64,000 bases of DNA from an uncultured Mycoplasmatota bacterium (GCA_900546715.1 UREA01000005.1:1-64000), one strand, 5' to 3'; counted from the first letter of the stretch, positions 17,834 through 27,511 are shown. The notes: generated by a model not told the origin, from the sequence alone. A program made the numbers and translations.

Positions 17834-17950
17834 TTGACCGAAGAGCAAATAAAAGAACTGCTTGAACTTCTTAAAAAGGCTTTGGAGAGTGAATCAGTGG
17901 AACGTATCACAATCAGTATAAAGCCAAATAAAAAGAACAAACAGTTCTAA
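17834..17950 (+). CDS. Short helical peptide (about 38 aa)
   Basis: It reads from TTG 17834 as (M)TEEQIKELLELLKKALESES and ends KPNKKNKQF. A GGGGG stretch 8 bases upstream serves as ribosome binding site; the GTG at 17825 is an alternative start. A longer frame reaching back to 17699 runs through the promoter and is not credible. It is an amphipathic helix with a basic tail and has its own promoter and terminator, suggesting a small regulator. Function unknown. Confidence 0.55.
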   Translation: MTEEQIKELLELLKKALESESVERITISIKPNKKNKQF

Positions 17951-17959
17951 TAACTATGG

Positions 17960-17981
17960 TAGCGGGTTTCCCCGCCCGCTA
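17960..17981 (+). terminator. Terminator of the small peptide gene
   Basis: TAGCGGG/CCCGCTA stem (17960-17966 and 17975-17981) with an 8-nt loop, then TCTTTATT. Confidence 0.7.
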
Positions 17982-18028
17982 TCTTTATTATAACCGATAA
18001 AATACAAAAATGTCAAGGAGATTAATAT

Positions 18029-18295
18029 ATGGATATTAATGTGAAAATAATATATAAAAATGAAAAATTACGTAATACTCGATTGGCAACTAATATGTCG
18101 CAATCACAGCTTGCATCAAAAGCTGAAATTTCTGTACGTGTTTTACAAGATTATGAAAGAGGGGTGCGAGATATTAATGGGGCAAAACTAATAACACTAT
18201 TAAAAATTTGTAATGCTCTTAAATGTAATTTACAAGATATTCTTACAGACCCAGCCACATTAAATAAATTAAAAGAATATAATAAAAATAATTAA
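18029..18295 (+). CDS. XRE-family HTH regulator (88 aa)
   Basis: A compact Cro/CI-type DNA-binding protein: LRNTRLATNMSQSQLASKAE, then SVRVLQDYERGVRDINGAKL, with little beyond the HTH (ends KLKEYNKNN). An AAGGAG site precedes the ATG. It stands between the short peptide gene and the helicase promoter (18314-18342), which it could control. Confidence 0.8.
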   Translation: MDINVKIIYKNEKLRNTRLATNMSQSQLASKAEISVRVLQDYERGVRDINGAKLITLLKICNALKCNLQDILTDPATLNKLKEYNKNN

Positions 18296-18313
18296 AAGAG
18301 TGCAATTTTCCTC

Positions 18314-18342
18314 TTGACAAGATCATAGAAAACTTTTATATT
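18314..18342 (+). promoter_or_regulatory. Promoter of the helicase operon
   Basis: TTGACA (18314-18319), a 17-bp spacer, TATATT (18337-18342). Confidence 0.65.
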
Positions 18343-18370
18343 ATAATCAGAATAAGAAAAGAGGAAAAAT

Positions 18371-20614
18371 ATGCTTAAAGTACATTGTATTCCACAAAAA
18401 ATTCTGTATGAAAATATAGATAATGATTATAAAGTATTGTCTTGTAAATATATAGATTCTTCTGAAGAAATGGAATTGTCTGAATATAATAGTTTTACTT
18501 TATCTGGAGAAAATCTTGGGTCTTTGATTCTTAATCAAAAAGCTCATTTAGTAATACAAAAAGTAGAAAATAGTAAATATCCAAATTCTTATTTAATGCT
18601 TATGTATGATGGAATTGCTATTACAGACAATATTCATGTTGAATCTAAATATGAATTAGAAATTTTATGCAGATTTATGGAGCCATCACAAGCAAAGAAT
18701 ATTAATAAATCTTATCCTAATTTTATTGAAAAAATATTAAATAATCAAATTTCTGATATTGATTATAAAAAAATTTACAATGTGGGTGAAAAACGATTAA
18801 ATTCATATATTGAAAAAATAAAAAAAGATTGTATTAGTATTATTTTCTTTCCTGTTCTAAATAAATATGGAATTAAAACAAAGCATGATATTAATACAAT
18901 TATTAAAAAATATGAATCTATTCCAATTTTTGAAGAAGAATTCAAAAAAAATCCTTATTATATTTATATTGATTTATTAAATTATTCTTTTTCAAAAGCA
19001 GATCGTATGATATTAAATCTTATTCCTGCTTTTAAAGATAGCTTTCATAGATGCGAATATGGAGTATTAGAAATTCTTAGACAAAATGAAGATAATGGAG
19101 ACACTAAAATTAAAATTCCATTATTACTTTCTGTTTTAAGAGAGCTTGTTCCTCAATCATATCATTATGCTAAAGAAGTTATTATAAATAATACAAAAAT
19201 TTATTATAACAAAGAAACTTTATATGTTTCTAAAATAACGACATGGATGAATGAAATTTATATTGCGGACAATATTGTTAATAGAATAACTGGAACTAAT
19301 TCTTTCAATAATATTTGTATAGATTGGGATCAATTCAAAAAAAATAAAAAAGAAGATTTTGAATATACAGAAGAACAGTGCAATTTTTTAAAGCTTATAG
19401 CAAGCGGAAATAAAGTGGTTATGTTAAATGGCCCAGCAGGAACAGGGAAAAGCCAAACAACAAAAGCTATTGTCCGTATGTTAGAATATTATAATTTTTC
19501 TTATACTTTATTAGCTCCTACTGGTATCGCTTCTACACGTCTAAAAGAAGCTACAAGTCGAGAAAGTTCTACAATACACATGTATTTAGCTAAAGAAAAA
19601 GAACCAACCAATTATTATATTATAGACGAATTTTCAATGGTCGGTGTCAATTTATTGGCTGATCTACTAAGAACTATTCCGTCTGATTCCAATTTAATTT
19701 TTATTTGTGATAATGCTCAATTAGCATCTATAAGCTGCGGTAATGTTTTACAAGATATGTTAAATGCTAATATTATCCCTAATGTTACATTAACAAAAGT
19801 TTTTAGATATGGGATTGGCGGTATCGCCACTATATCTACTGACGTTAGACAAGGAAATATTAACCATATTAATGAACAATACAATGACTTTGTATATATT
19901 GAAAATCAAAATTATAATGAACAAATTTCCGCACTAATTGAACAATATGATAGATTAATAGAAAAAGGATATACATATAAAGATATATTAATTTTACTTC
20001 CTTTCAATATTGGTCCATTAGGAACTTACAAAATTAATCAAACAATTCAACAAAAATATAATAATAATATCACTTCTAAATGTTGCCGATCATTGTCTAA
20101 AAATGAAGATATATATTTCAAAATTGGAGACAAAGTAATTAATACAAAAAATAATTATTTTATCCCATATATCAAATATGATGAAAATGAGATAGAATAT
20201 TATATTGATAAGCCTTGTATGAATGGAGATATTGGATACGTTAGAGAAATAAGATGCGACAATCAAAATCAATACTCATTGGTAATTGAATTTAATAATG
20301 GTTTAGCTTTGATAAAAAAAGAAAACTTAAATCATATCTTATTAGCTTATGCTATATCTATTCATAAAGTACAAGGCGCTTCTGCTAAAGCTATTATCAC
20401 CATTATTCAATCTGAGCATAAAAAAATATTATCCAGAAATTTATTATATGTGGCTTTATCAAGAGCAAAAGAACAATTAATTTTAATCAGTAATAAAAAT
20501 ATCTTAAATTCTATTTTAGAAATTCAAGAAAATTATGAAAGAAATACATGGTTATACGAAATATTAATGTTATTAAAAAAGGAGAAAATTAAAATCATTG
20601 AAAGCAATAATTAA
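18371..20614 (+). CDS. RecD/TraA-like superfamily 1 DNA helicase
   Basis: A 747-aa ATPase. Walker A is NGPAGTGKSQTT (about residues 355-366), Walker B YIIDEFSM (about 418), motif III region ICDNAQLASI, motif IV RYGIGGIATI, and the C-terminal motifs VI AISIHKVQGASAK and YVALSRAKEQL match RecD2-type helicases. The N-terminal ~330 residues contain a helix-hairpin-helix-like region (KKIYNVGEKRLNSYIEKI) as in RecD2. Likely role: unwinding of double-stranded DNA 5' to 3' during replication or recombination. It starts with the helicase promoter and is followed by small genes with overlapping ends. Confidence 0.85.
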   Translation: MLKVHCIPQKILYENIDNDYKVLSCKYIDSSEEMELSEYNSFTLSGENLGSLILNQKAHLVIQKVENSKYPNSYLMLMYDGIAITDNIHVESKYELEILCRFMEPSQAKNINKSYPNFIEKILNNQISDIDYKKIYNVGEKRLNSYIEKIKKDCISIIFFPVLNKYGIKTKHDINTIIKKYESIPIFEEEFKKNPYYIYIDLLNYSFSKADRMILNLIPAFKDSFHRCEYGVLEILRQNEDNGDTKIKIPLLLSVLRELVPQSYHYAKEVIINNTKIYYNKETLYVSKITTWMNEIYIADNIVNRITGTNSFNNICIDWDQFKKNKKEDFEYTEEQCNFLKLIASGNKVVMLNGPAGTGKSQTTKAIVRMLEYYNFSYTLLAPTGIASTRLKEATSRESSTIHMYLAKEKEPTNYYIIDEFSMVGVNLLADLLRTIPSDSNLIFICDNAQLASISCGNVLQDMLNANIIPNVTLTKVFRYGIGGIATISTDVRQGNINHINEQYNDFVYIENQNYNEQISALIEQYDRLIEKGYTYKDILILLPFNIGPLGTYKINQTIQQKYNNNITSKCCRSLSKNEDIYFKIGDKVINTKNNYFIPYIKYDENEIEYYIDKPCMNGDIGYVREIRCDNQNQYSLVIEFNNGLALIKKENLNHILLAYAISIHKVQGASAKAIITIIQSEHKKILSRNLLYVALSRAKEQLILISNKNILNSILEIQENYERNTWLYEILMLLKKEKIKIIESNN

Positions 20615-20834
20615 AGAAACATCAAGTCATTATCATGTATTAGATATTGATGTTGATGAATGTTATATAGAAGATATTATAGAACAAGCAAATCTTATTA
20701 AAAATCAATATGATTCTGCTTGTGAAACATTGGATATTGTTCTTAAAAATCATTTTAGCGATATTTATTATACATTAGAGCCTGATTATGCAGGAACAAA
20801 ATGTGAAGAAATAGCATTGGAGATGACATATTAA
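20598..20834 (+). CDS. Hypothetical protein (78 aa)
   Basis: It starts at TTG 20598, overlapping the helicase stop by 17 bases. It reads MKAIIKETSSHYHVLDIDVD and ends CEEIALEMTY, acidic with a predicted helix in the middle. The start codon and the weak AAAGGA site are uncertain. Position suggests translational coupling to the helicase. No family recognised. Confidence 0.6.
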   Translation: MKAIIKETSSHYHVLDIDVDECYIEDIIEQANLIKNQYDSACETLDIVLKNHFSDIYYTLEPDYAGTKCEEIALEMTY

Positions 20835-21173
20835 ATGGGAACTAATTTCTTAAACGGATATTTATATACAAATGGAGAAATATATCACATCAATAAAATA
20901 AAAAAAGTAACAATGGAAGCAAAAGATTCGGAAGAACATGAGATAAAAACGGAAAAAATAGAAAAAGAACAGCCTGTTTATAGAATCCGAGTTTTTCTCA
21001 ATTATGGTGATCTGATTAAAGAAAAATGGCTTAAAAGCTATATTTTCCGTAAAATGCCATATATTCCAAGTATAGGTCATGAATTAATAGTTGATAACAA
21101 ATCTTATATTGTTAATAATATCGCACATGATTATGATAATCCATATCTATTTGAAGTTGGCGTAGTGGAATGA
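20835..21173 (+). CDS. Hypothetical protein (112 aa)
   Basis: It begins right after the stop codon of the upstream gene and overlaps the dUTPase by 4 bases (ATGA). The protein has a charged middle (EAKDSEEHEIKTEKIEKEQP) and a beta-rich C-terminal half (IPSIGHELIVDNKSYIVNNI). The function is not recognisable; operon position points to DNA metabolism. Confidence 0.7.
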   Translation: MGTNFLNGYLYTNGEIYHINKIKKVTMEAKDSEEHEIKTEKIEKEQPVYRIRVFLNYGDLIKEKWLKSYIFRKMPYIPSIGHELIVDNKSYIVNNIAHDYDNPYLFEVGVVE

Positions 21174-21601
21174 AAGAAATAAAAATAAAATATCATTATG
21201 ATAATGTACAAAAAATCTCTAAAATTGAACAGGGAGATTGGATAGATTTAAGAGCCGCCAAAACTTACAATCTTTATCCTGGAAAATATTATTCAATAGA
21301 TTTAGGTGTTTCTATGAAATTGCCTAAAGGATATGAAGCTCATATTGTTCCACGTTCTTCTTCTTTCCGTAATTGGGGTTTTCTTCAAGTCAATTCAATG
21401 GCAATAATTGATGAATCATTTTGTGGACCTAATGACATTTGGAGATTGCCTATTTATGCTACAAGAGAAGCAGTCATTAAATGCAATGAAAGAATTTGTC
21501 AATTTAGAATATTGCCTAAAATGCCTGATATTAAATTAACAGAAATCAAAGAACTATATGATAAAGATCGTGGAGGATTTGGGACAACAAATAAAATATG
21601 A
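21170..21601 (+). CDS. dut: dUTP diphosphatase (dUTPase, trimeric type)
   Basis: A 143-aa enzyme hydrolysing dUTP to dUMP and PPi. All five motifs can be seen: GDWIDLRAA (1), PRSSSFRNWGF (2), IIDESFCGPNDIW (3), ERICQFRI (4) and the C-terminal DRGGFGTT (5). Together with the dCMP deaminase it would supply dUMP for dTMP and keep uracil out of phage DNA. Overlaps of 4 bases on both sides show a tightly packed operon. Confidence 0.92.
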   Translation: MKEIKIKYHYDNVQKISKIEQGDWIDLRAAKTYNLYPGKYYSIDLGVSMKLPKGYEAHIVPRSSSFRNWGFLQVNSMAIIDESFCGPNDIWRLPIYATREAVIKCNERICQFRILPKMPDIKLTEIKELYDKDRGGFGTTNKI

Positions 21602-21795
21602 TATACCCCACTTTTCATTATAACGAACCTCAAAACATATTAGCAATAGAACTTATTGACGCAATATCAGGAGAAGAATGCTTCGTTTTTGAGGTTACAG
21701 AAATCAATGAAGACCCAGACGCACTTATAGAATATATGATATTTTTTTATTATTTATTAGAAGGATTCTTTAATAATAATGGATTTGTCTTTTAA
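21598..21795 (+). CDS. Hypothetical protein (65 aa)
   Basis: It overlaps the dUTPase stop (ATGA) and ends before the convergent terminator. The sequence is acidic with an aromatic, hydrophobic C-terminal part (YMIFFYYLLEGFF). Last gene of the rightward operon. No family recognised. Confidence 0.6.
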   Translation: MIYPTFHYNEPQNILAIELIDAISGEECFVFEVTEINEDPDALIEYMIFFYYLLEGFFNNNGFVF

Positions 21796-21820
21796 CAAAT
21801 ATAATTATATAAAAAAGTAA

Positions 21821-21854
21821 AAAAAAGACTGAGAACTTAATCTCAGTCTTTTTT
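21821..21854. terminator. Convergent bidirectional terminator
   Basis: AAAAAAGACTGAGA (21821-21834) pairs perfectly with 21841-21854. It ends both the early plus-strand operon and the late minus-strand operon. Confidence 0.92.
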
Positions 21855-21855
21855 C

Positions 21856-22392
21856 TTATTCTTGCGCTAATGTTATTGTGAGTATTTGATCTTCATCTGC
21901 CGTTACTTGAACCTCTTGTGCTACATATCCAGAAGCACTCACATTAACAGTATATTCCCCATCAATTTCATCAAGAGGAAATATATTATTTGCCTCAGCA
22001 AAAGGCTCTATTTGTTCTTCTCCTTTAGTAACAGTAATTTTACATCCGGGAACAATATCCCCATATACATCTGATACCAACACTTCTAAAAGATATCTCT
22101 CTGTAAAATTTAATACGCCTTTTTCATCCACAGAGAAATAATGCCCATCACAAAGAATAGAACAATTTGCTTTTATTAAACTACCAAGAGGTATCTCCTC
22201 ATGTCTGGTAGCCATACTAATTATATATCTATCTTCAACTTTGCCTACGCTAAAAATATTAGAATCCCATAATTGCCCACAGCTTGTCACAGGATCATGG
22301 ACCTCTGATTCAGTAGATAAAGTAATAACTCCATTTATCTCTTTAAAGACATCTTCATTTAATTTAATTCCACCACATTTAGCAACAAACAT
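21856..22392 (-). CDS. Tail-associated protein with carboxypeptidase-regulatory-like Ig fold
   Basis: A 178-aa protein and the last gene of the late operon. The C-terminal ~75 residues (LLEVLVSDVYGDIVPGCKIT to EVQVTADEDQILTITLAQE) look like a PEGA/carboxypeptidase-regulatory beta-sandwich used for surface binding. It follows a series of tail-fibre genes and starts after GAGGG. Accessory fibre or decoration protein is the best guess. Confidence 0.6.
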   Translation of the reverse strand: MFVAKCGGIKLNEDVFKEINGVITLSTESEVHDPVTSCGQLWDSNIFSVGKVEDRYIISMATRHEEIPLGSLIKANCSILCDGHYFSVDEKGVLNFTERYLLEVLVSDVYGDIVPGCKITVTKGEEQIEPFAEANNIFPLDEIDGEYTVNVSASGYVAQEVQVTADEDQILTITLAQE

Positions 22393-22407
22393 TTATATCC
22401 CTCATTA

Positions 22408-23199
22408 TTAACTGGAGGCAAGAATACCCGCATTCCGTAGACTAACTAATAATTCATTGATCGTAGTAACTGCATTATCTGAAGCGTCTGTAACAGCGGC
22501 GGCTTGTTTTACAATCCCTGCAACACTGGTAGTAGCAGCAGTAGGAAATTCATCATTGGTGATAAAATTAGCAATTTCAGCCTTAGTAGCATAAGTAGTA
22601 TCAGCCGTTGCTTTGTTCATTGCATCATTAGCTTCAGTAGGAGCACCTAAATTAGTAATTTTATGATTATTTAAATCCACATCGGTCTCTACAGCGATTT
22701 CAGTAGTATTACCGCTAATACTACCTACATGATTTAAGTTAGCTCCATTTAAATCTATATTCTCAGAAGTTAAAGAAATAGTAGTATCATTAGCTTTAAG
22801 TTCAATGCCACCTGATGTAGCTCTTACACTGGAAGTAACACCATCATTAGTATTAATAATTTCAGCACCCGATGCAGTCACCCCTAAACTACAAGTGTTA
22901 TTTCCAGAAGTTGAAGTAATTATAATCTCATCAGTAGCTTGAATATTAGCATCAGCATTCATAATACCACCGTCAAGAGATAAACATTTACTTATAGCTT
23001 CTCTCATGCTTGTATTTGTAGGAATTTTTTCTTGGTCGACAGAAATAGTATTTCCAGAAATAGTTATACCTTCTCCTGCCGTATATGTCGCACCTTCTCC
23101 TGATTCGCCCACGAATTTAATAGAATTTTCCTCGTAATCAACATTAAATTGATCGCTCTCTAAATAAAAAGAGCCGGAAGGGTCCTTAATTAAACTCAT
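22408..23199 (-). CDS. Tail fibre / appendage protein (263 aa)
   Basis: A beta-rich, Asn/Thr/Ser-rich sequence with repeats of short strands (SGNTISVDQEK, SSVRATSGGIELKANDTT, TTEIAVETDVDLNNHKITNL). NHKITNLGAPTEANDAMNKA is a motif typical of trimeric phage fibre shafts and the start of C-terminal knobs. It follows an AAGGAGAG site. It lacks the N-terminal attachment domain seen in its upstream neighbours and may attach to them. Confidence 0.65.
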   Translation of the reverse strand: MSLIKDPSGSFYLESDQFNVDYEENSIKFVGESGEGATYTAGEGITISGNTISVDQEKIPTNTSMREAISKCLSLDGGIMNADANIQATDEIIITSTSGNNTCSLGVTASGAEIINTNDGVTSSVRATSGGIELKANDTTISLTSENIDLNGANLNHVGSISGNTTEIAVETDVDLNNHKITNLGAPTEANDAMNKATADTTYATKAEIANFITNDEFPTAATTSVAGIVKQAAAVTDASDNAVTTINELLVSLRNAGILASS

Positions 23200-23214
23200 T
23201 CATATCTCTCCTTC

Positions 23215-24846
23215 TTAATAATATACTATATATTTTATATTTACTGAAGTAGAACCATCAGCAAAATAAAATCTTAATACATTATCTTTTGATTCTATTG
23301 CAGTAATTTTATTCCAATCATCCTGATATGTTATCATATCTGATAAAGTTGACCAATTAGGAAATACTAAAGGATTAATACTACTTGTCATGCCTGATAC
23401 AGTCTCATCTATATAATATTGATAGCCACTTGGATTACTTAAGGCCAAAATAGGTATCGCATTGAAACTACTTGTCTTACTTTTTGAATAATTACTACCA
23501 CCCGAGCCTATCAAATTATCTACATATTGTTTAGTAGCTGGTTGATTATATTCTTTTGGTTCTTTTAACCCTGTAATTTCCAAGCCATTTGCACTACCAT
23601 TAATATTATAAGCATTAGTAGCACCGTCAGCAATAATTAATTGTGACTCGTTTATACCTAATACTACCCCATTAGTTTCTAAACTAATACCTTCATTCTG
23701 AACTTGAATACAATAATCACCAGATTGAGACTGAATTCTAACACTACCATCTGAGCCAAAAGGCTCAATAGGATCAGAAACCATTATTTTTCCTGTACCT
23801 CCGGTAGTTAATACTCTTAATACAGTTTCGTGACCACCATTTCGAGCTAATAAATCTACTTTAACAAACTTATTGGTTTCAATTTGTGACTGCCCCAAGA
23901 TTTGTGATAAACCAGATGAATTTTGCGTCCCTAACGCAAAAGAAGAGTATTTATTAGCATCATTAACAAATCCTAAAACTGCTTGATAAGTCCTGTCACT
24001 TGTATTATTATCAGTCATATTTAACATAAAAGGCGTAGCCATATTTTCATAAGTCCCACCAGCAATAGGTAGCCAAGGAGCGTCAATAGCTTTTACTTCC
24101 CCAGGAATAGTCCCTTCTTTTACAATTACCTGCCCGTCCGTTCCCTCAATTTCTTTTTGAAAAGAAATTAATACAGTTTCTAAATAACTGGCTAATGGAA
24201 TATATTTATCATTTTGTTTAGTAAAAACGTTTTTATCCGAAGTAAAATCCCATTCACCCCATGTAATAGTATCTTGCCCATAACCTGATCTATAAAATTT
24301 ATAAATTGGATTCTGTCCTAAATCAGCACTTAATAAATTTTGATACTCTTGTATATATAAATAAAAAGAACTGCCCTCTAAAAGAGTTTTATAATAATAA
24401 ACATTTAATTTAAATAAATAATTTTTAGAACTTGAATCATCCCCCGAAATCATCGAAGGAACATTTTGAATTGGAGTATTATACCCGATATCTGGAAAAT
24501 AAGCCCCTACATAAGTACCTGGCGTTATAACATTATTTAGATCAGTTATGCTTAACTCTTTGAAAGACTTCATCTGACTAAAATCATTTTGAGGCATTCT
24601 GCTCAAATAATCAGACAAACTTAATGAAGTTCCTTCGCTATTTTCGGCAGATATATTTTTTACAGAAGTGGCCCAAGATAATTCACTATATTTTTTTACT
24701 CCATCCCCAACTTTAAATCCAATAGTTCCATCTTCTTTGGAAACAATGATTAACTCTCCATTTAATAATACAGGATTATTAGTAGTCCAATTTTGTTCTG
24801 TATCATATTTATTTTGAATTCTACTATCTAATTTTTTAGTAGCCAT
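23215..24846 (-). CDS. Tail fibre protein with N-terminal baseplate-attachment repeat (543 aa)
   Basis: The N-terminus (RIQNKYDTEQNWTTNNPVLL, GELIIV, FKVGDGVKKYSELSW) is the same domain as in the proteins starting at 26158 and 28594, so these are paralogues. The middle contains strands and the shaft motif NITGLKEPKEYNQPATKQYV-like (LEITGLKEPKEYNQPATKQY). The C-terminal part is unlike the neighbours and likely binds the host receptor. Confidence 0.75.
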   Translation of the reverse strand: MATKKLDSRIQNKYDTEQNWTTNNPVLLNGELIIVSKEDGTIGFKVGDGVKKYSELSWATSVKNISAENSEGTSLSLSDYLSRMPQNDFSQMKSFKELSITDLNNVITPGTYVGAYFPDIGYNTPIQNVPSMISGDDSSSKNYLFKLNVYYYKTLLEGSSFYLYIQEYQNLLSADLGQNPIYKFYRSGYGQDTITWGEWDFTSDKNVFTKQNDKYIPLASYLETVLISFQKEIEGTDGQVIVKEGTIPGEVKAIDAPWLPIAGGTYENMATPFMLNMTDNNTSDRTYQAVLGFVNDANKYSSFALGTQNSSGLSQILGQSQIETNKFVKVDLLARNGGHETVLRVLTTGGTGKIMVSDPIEPFGSDGSVRIQSQSGDYCIQVQNEGISLETNGVVLGINESQLIIADGATNAYNINGSANGLEITGLKEPKEYNQPATKQYVDNLIGSGGSNYSKSKTSSFNAIPILALSNPSGYQYYIDETVSGMTSSINPLVFPNWSTLSDMITYQDDWNKITAIESKDNVLRFYFADGSTSVNIKYIVYY

Positions 24847-24860
24847 AAAATCTCCTTTTA

Positions 24861-24897
24861 TTAAATAGAGAGAAGGAAAAACCTTCTCTCTATTTAA
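24861..24897 (-). terminator. Intra-operon terminator between tail-fibre genes
   Basis: A 16-bp perfect inverted repeat (24861-24876 and 24882-24897) between the fibre genes. It could lower expression of the distal fibre genes. Confidence 0.75.
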
Positions 24898-24904
24898 TTC
24901 AATA

Positions 24905-26158
24905 TCAGATTACATCAGAAGAAGTCCCACAATTAATAATTAAATAGTCTCCCTCTATTTGAGTAGCATCATTAATATTACCAGTCTTACCAATCTGACT
25001 CACAGCAGAAGCATCTATCTTTGCGGACAGAGCAGTTTCAAGACCAGAAATTTTAGATTGGCTTAAAGTAGGAATTGCCGCCTCAGTAATAGCAGCACGA
25101 GTTACACTAATAATACCATCAGTCTGAGAAACAACGGTTACAAATTGATTAGCAACAGCACTATCAGCCTTATCAAGACTACCAATCTTGGTAGTAATTT
25201 GCTGATCGGTTTCAGTCTTAGTGTAATAATTAGTTAAATCGACTGCGCCACTTAAAGCATCAAGATAGTATGTATCATCCTCTACAATTACTGCTACGTT
25301 AGTGCCAGCAGGGAAATGTTCTCCTACTTCAGCAGTTACGAAACGAGCATCTGCCTCAAAAGCATCATTTACATTATAAACATTACCTAATTCGGTTTTA
25401 GAAAGAGTTTTAGGTAAATTTGCAAAATTAACACTACCAACAGGTTTGTAAACAGAACCTATTTTTGCTGCGATTTGATTATCAGTATAAGTATTGGATT
25501 CCTGTACTGCCCCTTTGATCGTAGTAGAAGTTGCGCTACCAGTACCAATCAAATCAGTCTTAGCTTCACCAACAATAGTATCTGCATGATCTTCTGCCGC
25601 TGATTGAGCAGCAGCAGCAGCACCGGCAGTATCAAAAGCAGAAGATTCCTGATAAGCAGCAGATTTTAGACCTGCAACAGCTACATCAGTTCCATTAAAT
25701 TTAACAGTGCCGTTGACAGTACCGGTAGTTAAAGTATATACAATAGAGATGGGGTCTCCGACATCAGACCAAGACCCATTTAAAGGTTTGGACTGTAATT
25801 TAAAAGTAGTATTATTAACTTTTACCAACTGATACTGAGTATCTGTATCCTCTACTTTCCCAGAAATATAAGCATCTAATCCTTCAATTTCAGACGCTTG
25901 ATAAGTAGGTTTAGTAGGTGCTAATGCCCAAGAATATACATCAGCAGATTTAGCGCTTATCCAAGGCAGTTCACTAAACTTCTTCGTTCCGTCGCCTATC
26001 TTCATTAGCACAGCAGGCTCTTGCCGAACTACATCAGTAGAGGCAGGAACATCTACAATAGCAATTTCACCCTTTAATAATACAGGGTCATTGCTGGTCC
26101 AATTTGCATAAGTATCAATTTTATTTACTAATCTTGCTTTAAATTCTTTAGTAGCCAT
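24905..26158 (-). CDS. Tail fibre protein with N-terminal attachment domain (417 aa)
   Basis: It begins MATKEFKARLVNKIDTYANW and has the VLLKGEIAIV and KIGDGTKKFSELPW elements shared with the neighbouring fibre genes. The middle has Ala-rich helical stretches (DTAGAAAAAQSAAEDHADTI) and a KPVGSVNFANLPKTLSKTEL module repeated in the gene upstream (TPTGSSDFANLPTPGADNLG). The ribosome binding region is a run of eight G (26167-26174) 8 bases before the ATG, so expression may depend on tract length. Confidence 0.75.
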   Translation of the reverse strand: MATKEFKARLVNKIDTYANWTSNDPVLLKGEIAIVDVPASTDVVRQEPAVLMKIGDGTKKFSELPWISAKSADVYSWALAPTKPTYQASEIEGLDAYISGKVEDTDTQYQLVKVNNTTFKLQSKPLNGSWSDVGDPISIVYTLTTGTVNGTVKFNGTDVAVAGLKSAAYQESSAFDTAGAAAAAQSAAEDHADTIVGEAKTDLIGTGSATSTTIKGAVQESNTYTDNQIAAKIGSVYKPVGSVNFANLPKTLSKTELGNVYNVNDAFEADARFVTAEVGEHFPAGTNVAVIVEDDTYYLDALSGAVDLTNYYTKTETDQQITTKIGSLDKADSAVANQFVTVVSQTDGIISVTRAAITEAAIPTLSQSKISGLETALSAKIDASAVSQIGKTGNINDATQIEGDYLIINCGTSSDVI

Positions 26159-26166
26159 AATTTATG

Positions 26167-26174
26167 CCCCCCCC
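26167..26174 (-). repeat. Poly-G8 tract at the ribosome binding site of a fibre gene
   Basis: On the minus strand TTGGGGGGGGCATAAATT precedes the ATG at 26158. The tract serves as or abuts the Shine-Dalgarno site; slippage would change its strength and spacing. Confidence 0.8.
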
Positions 26175-26185
26175 AAGTTTTGAAT

Positions 26186-27511
26186 TTAATTACTATTTCC
26201 ACCATTTAGAATTAGTTCGTCTCCTTCGGTTTGAACTAATTGGTTTACATTCAATTTATTTATAACCATAGTGCCATCATCATTTACAACAACACCATTT
26301 TCAGCGTCAGTGCCTTTAACAATACCTAATACCGTAAAAGAAGCAACAGGAATATCTACCGCTTTCTCAGAAATAGGAAGTGCCTGCCCATTTAACTTGA
26401 CAGATTCAAGCACATTAGTTTGAGCTTCGGCCTGAATACCATCTAATTTAGTTTTTAATTCATTAGTAAAATCGTTTGTAGACAGCCCTTTGCCCTCTAC
26501 TTTATCAACTTTACTATCTAAAGCAGTAGTTAAGTCAGTTACTTTATCTTGAGAAACAGAAGTTAAATTTAATTGTCCTTTTTCACTTAAAGTAAACTCA
26601 TTAGAAACAGACTTAATATCAGCAAGACCATTTAATTTAGTAATTAAAGTATCTTGAATTAAGCTATATCCAGTTTTCTTATCTACTTTGTTTTCTGCTT
26701 CAGCCTTAGTTAAATAAGTCGTAGAGGCTTCTGTTTTAGTTAAATAATCAGTTAAATCAACAGCAGTAGATAAAATTTCATATTTATAAGTATCAGGATT
26801 AGAACCTGTTTTAACTACTACAACATTAGTACCTGCCGGATATTCCTGCCCAGGAGTAACGAATTTATCATCAGTAGTAAATCCATCATTGACAATAATT
26901 ACATCGCCTAAATTATCTGCACCAGGAGTCGGAAGATTAGCAAAGTCACTGGAGCCAGTAGGAGTATATACACCAGAAATAGCTGCATCAATTTTGGCAT
27001 CAGTCTCAGTCTTAGTATATACATCATTAGTATCAGCTTTATTTGCTAATTCAGTGTTAATCCCATCGACAGCAGTTTGTAATTGCCCAACTTCTGTTTG
27101 TAAATCCTCAACAGCAGAATTATCAGGAGTGAACCACTCTAATTCTCCATTCTCTCCAACTCTAACTTGTTGATTAGTTAAAGCAGAAGAAAATCCTTTT
27201 AATGCTAATATCCCGGCAGAAGAAGTAATAGATTTACCATCCACCTCAACATCAGCGGCCGCACCAGAACCAACAGGTTTTAATGTTTTATCAGGTTGAA
27301 TAATATATAATGTGGCTTCATTATCTTCTACTACAATGATATTTTGTCCAAAATAATATTGTGTAGCAGAACTACCAGCTTGCTCTGCGCTTTCAGCGGC
27401 AGTCATAGCAGCCTCTAAACTCTCAAAATAACTATTTGCATCTAAAGGTAATGCTGAAGTCATTGCAAAAGGAATACTAAAATTTAATTTAGGTAATCTT
27501 TCAACAGCCAT
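26186..27511 (-). CDS. Tail fibre protein (441 aa)
   Basis: A fibre-type protein. The N-terminus (LPKLNFSIPFAMTSALPLDA) differs from the neighbours, but the middle repeats modules found in the next gene (TGSSDFANLPTPGADNLGDV, then FVTPGQEYPAGTNVVVV and DLTDYLTKTEAS). The C-terminus (GIVKGTDAENGVVVNDDGTM, LNVNQLV) is like fibre tips. Exchange between these genes by recombination is likely. Confidence 0.7.
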   Translation of the reverse strand: MAVERLPKLNFSIPFAMTSALPLDANSYFESLEAAMTAAESAEQAGSSATQYYFGQNIIVVEDNEATLYIIQPDKTLKPVGSGAAADVEVDGKSITSSAGILALKGFSSALTNQQVRVGENGELEWFTPDNSAVEDLQTEVGQLQTAVDGINTELANKADTNDVYTKTETDAKIDAAISGVYTPTGSSDFANLPTPGADNLGDVIIVNDGFTTDDKFVTPGQEYPAGTNVVVVKTGSNPDTYKYEILSTAVDLTDYLTKTEASTTYLTKAEAENKVDKKTGYSLIQDTLITKLNGLADIKSVSNEFTLSEKGQLNLTSVSQDKVTDLTTALDSKVDKVEGKGLSTNDFTNELKTKLDGIQAEAQTNVLESVKLNGQALPISEKAVDIPVASFTVLGIVKGTDAENGVVVNDDGTMVINKLNVNQLVQTEGDELILNGGNSN

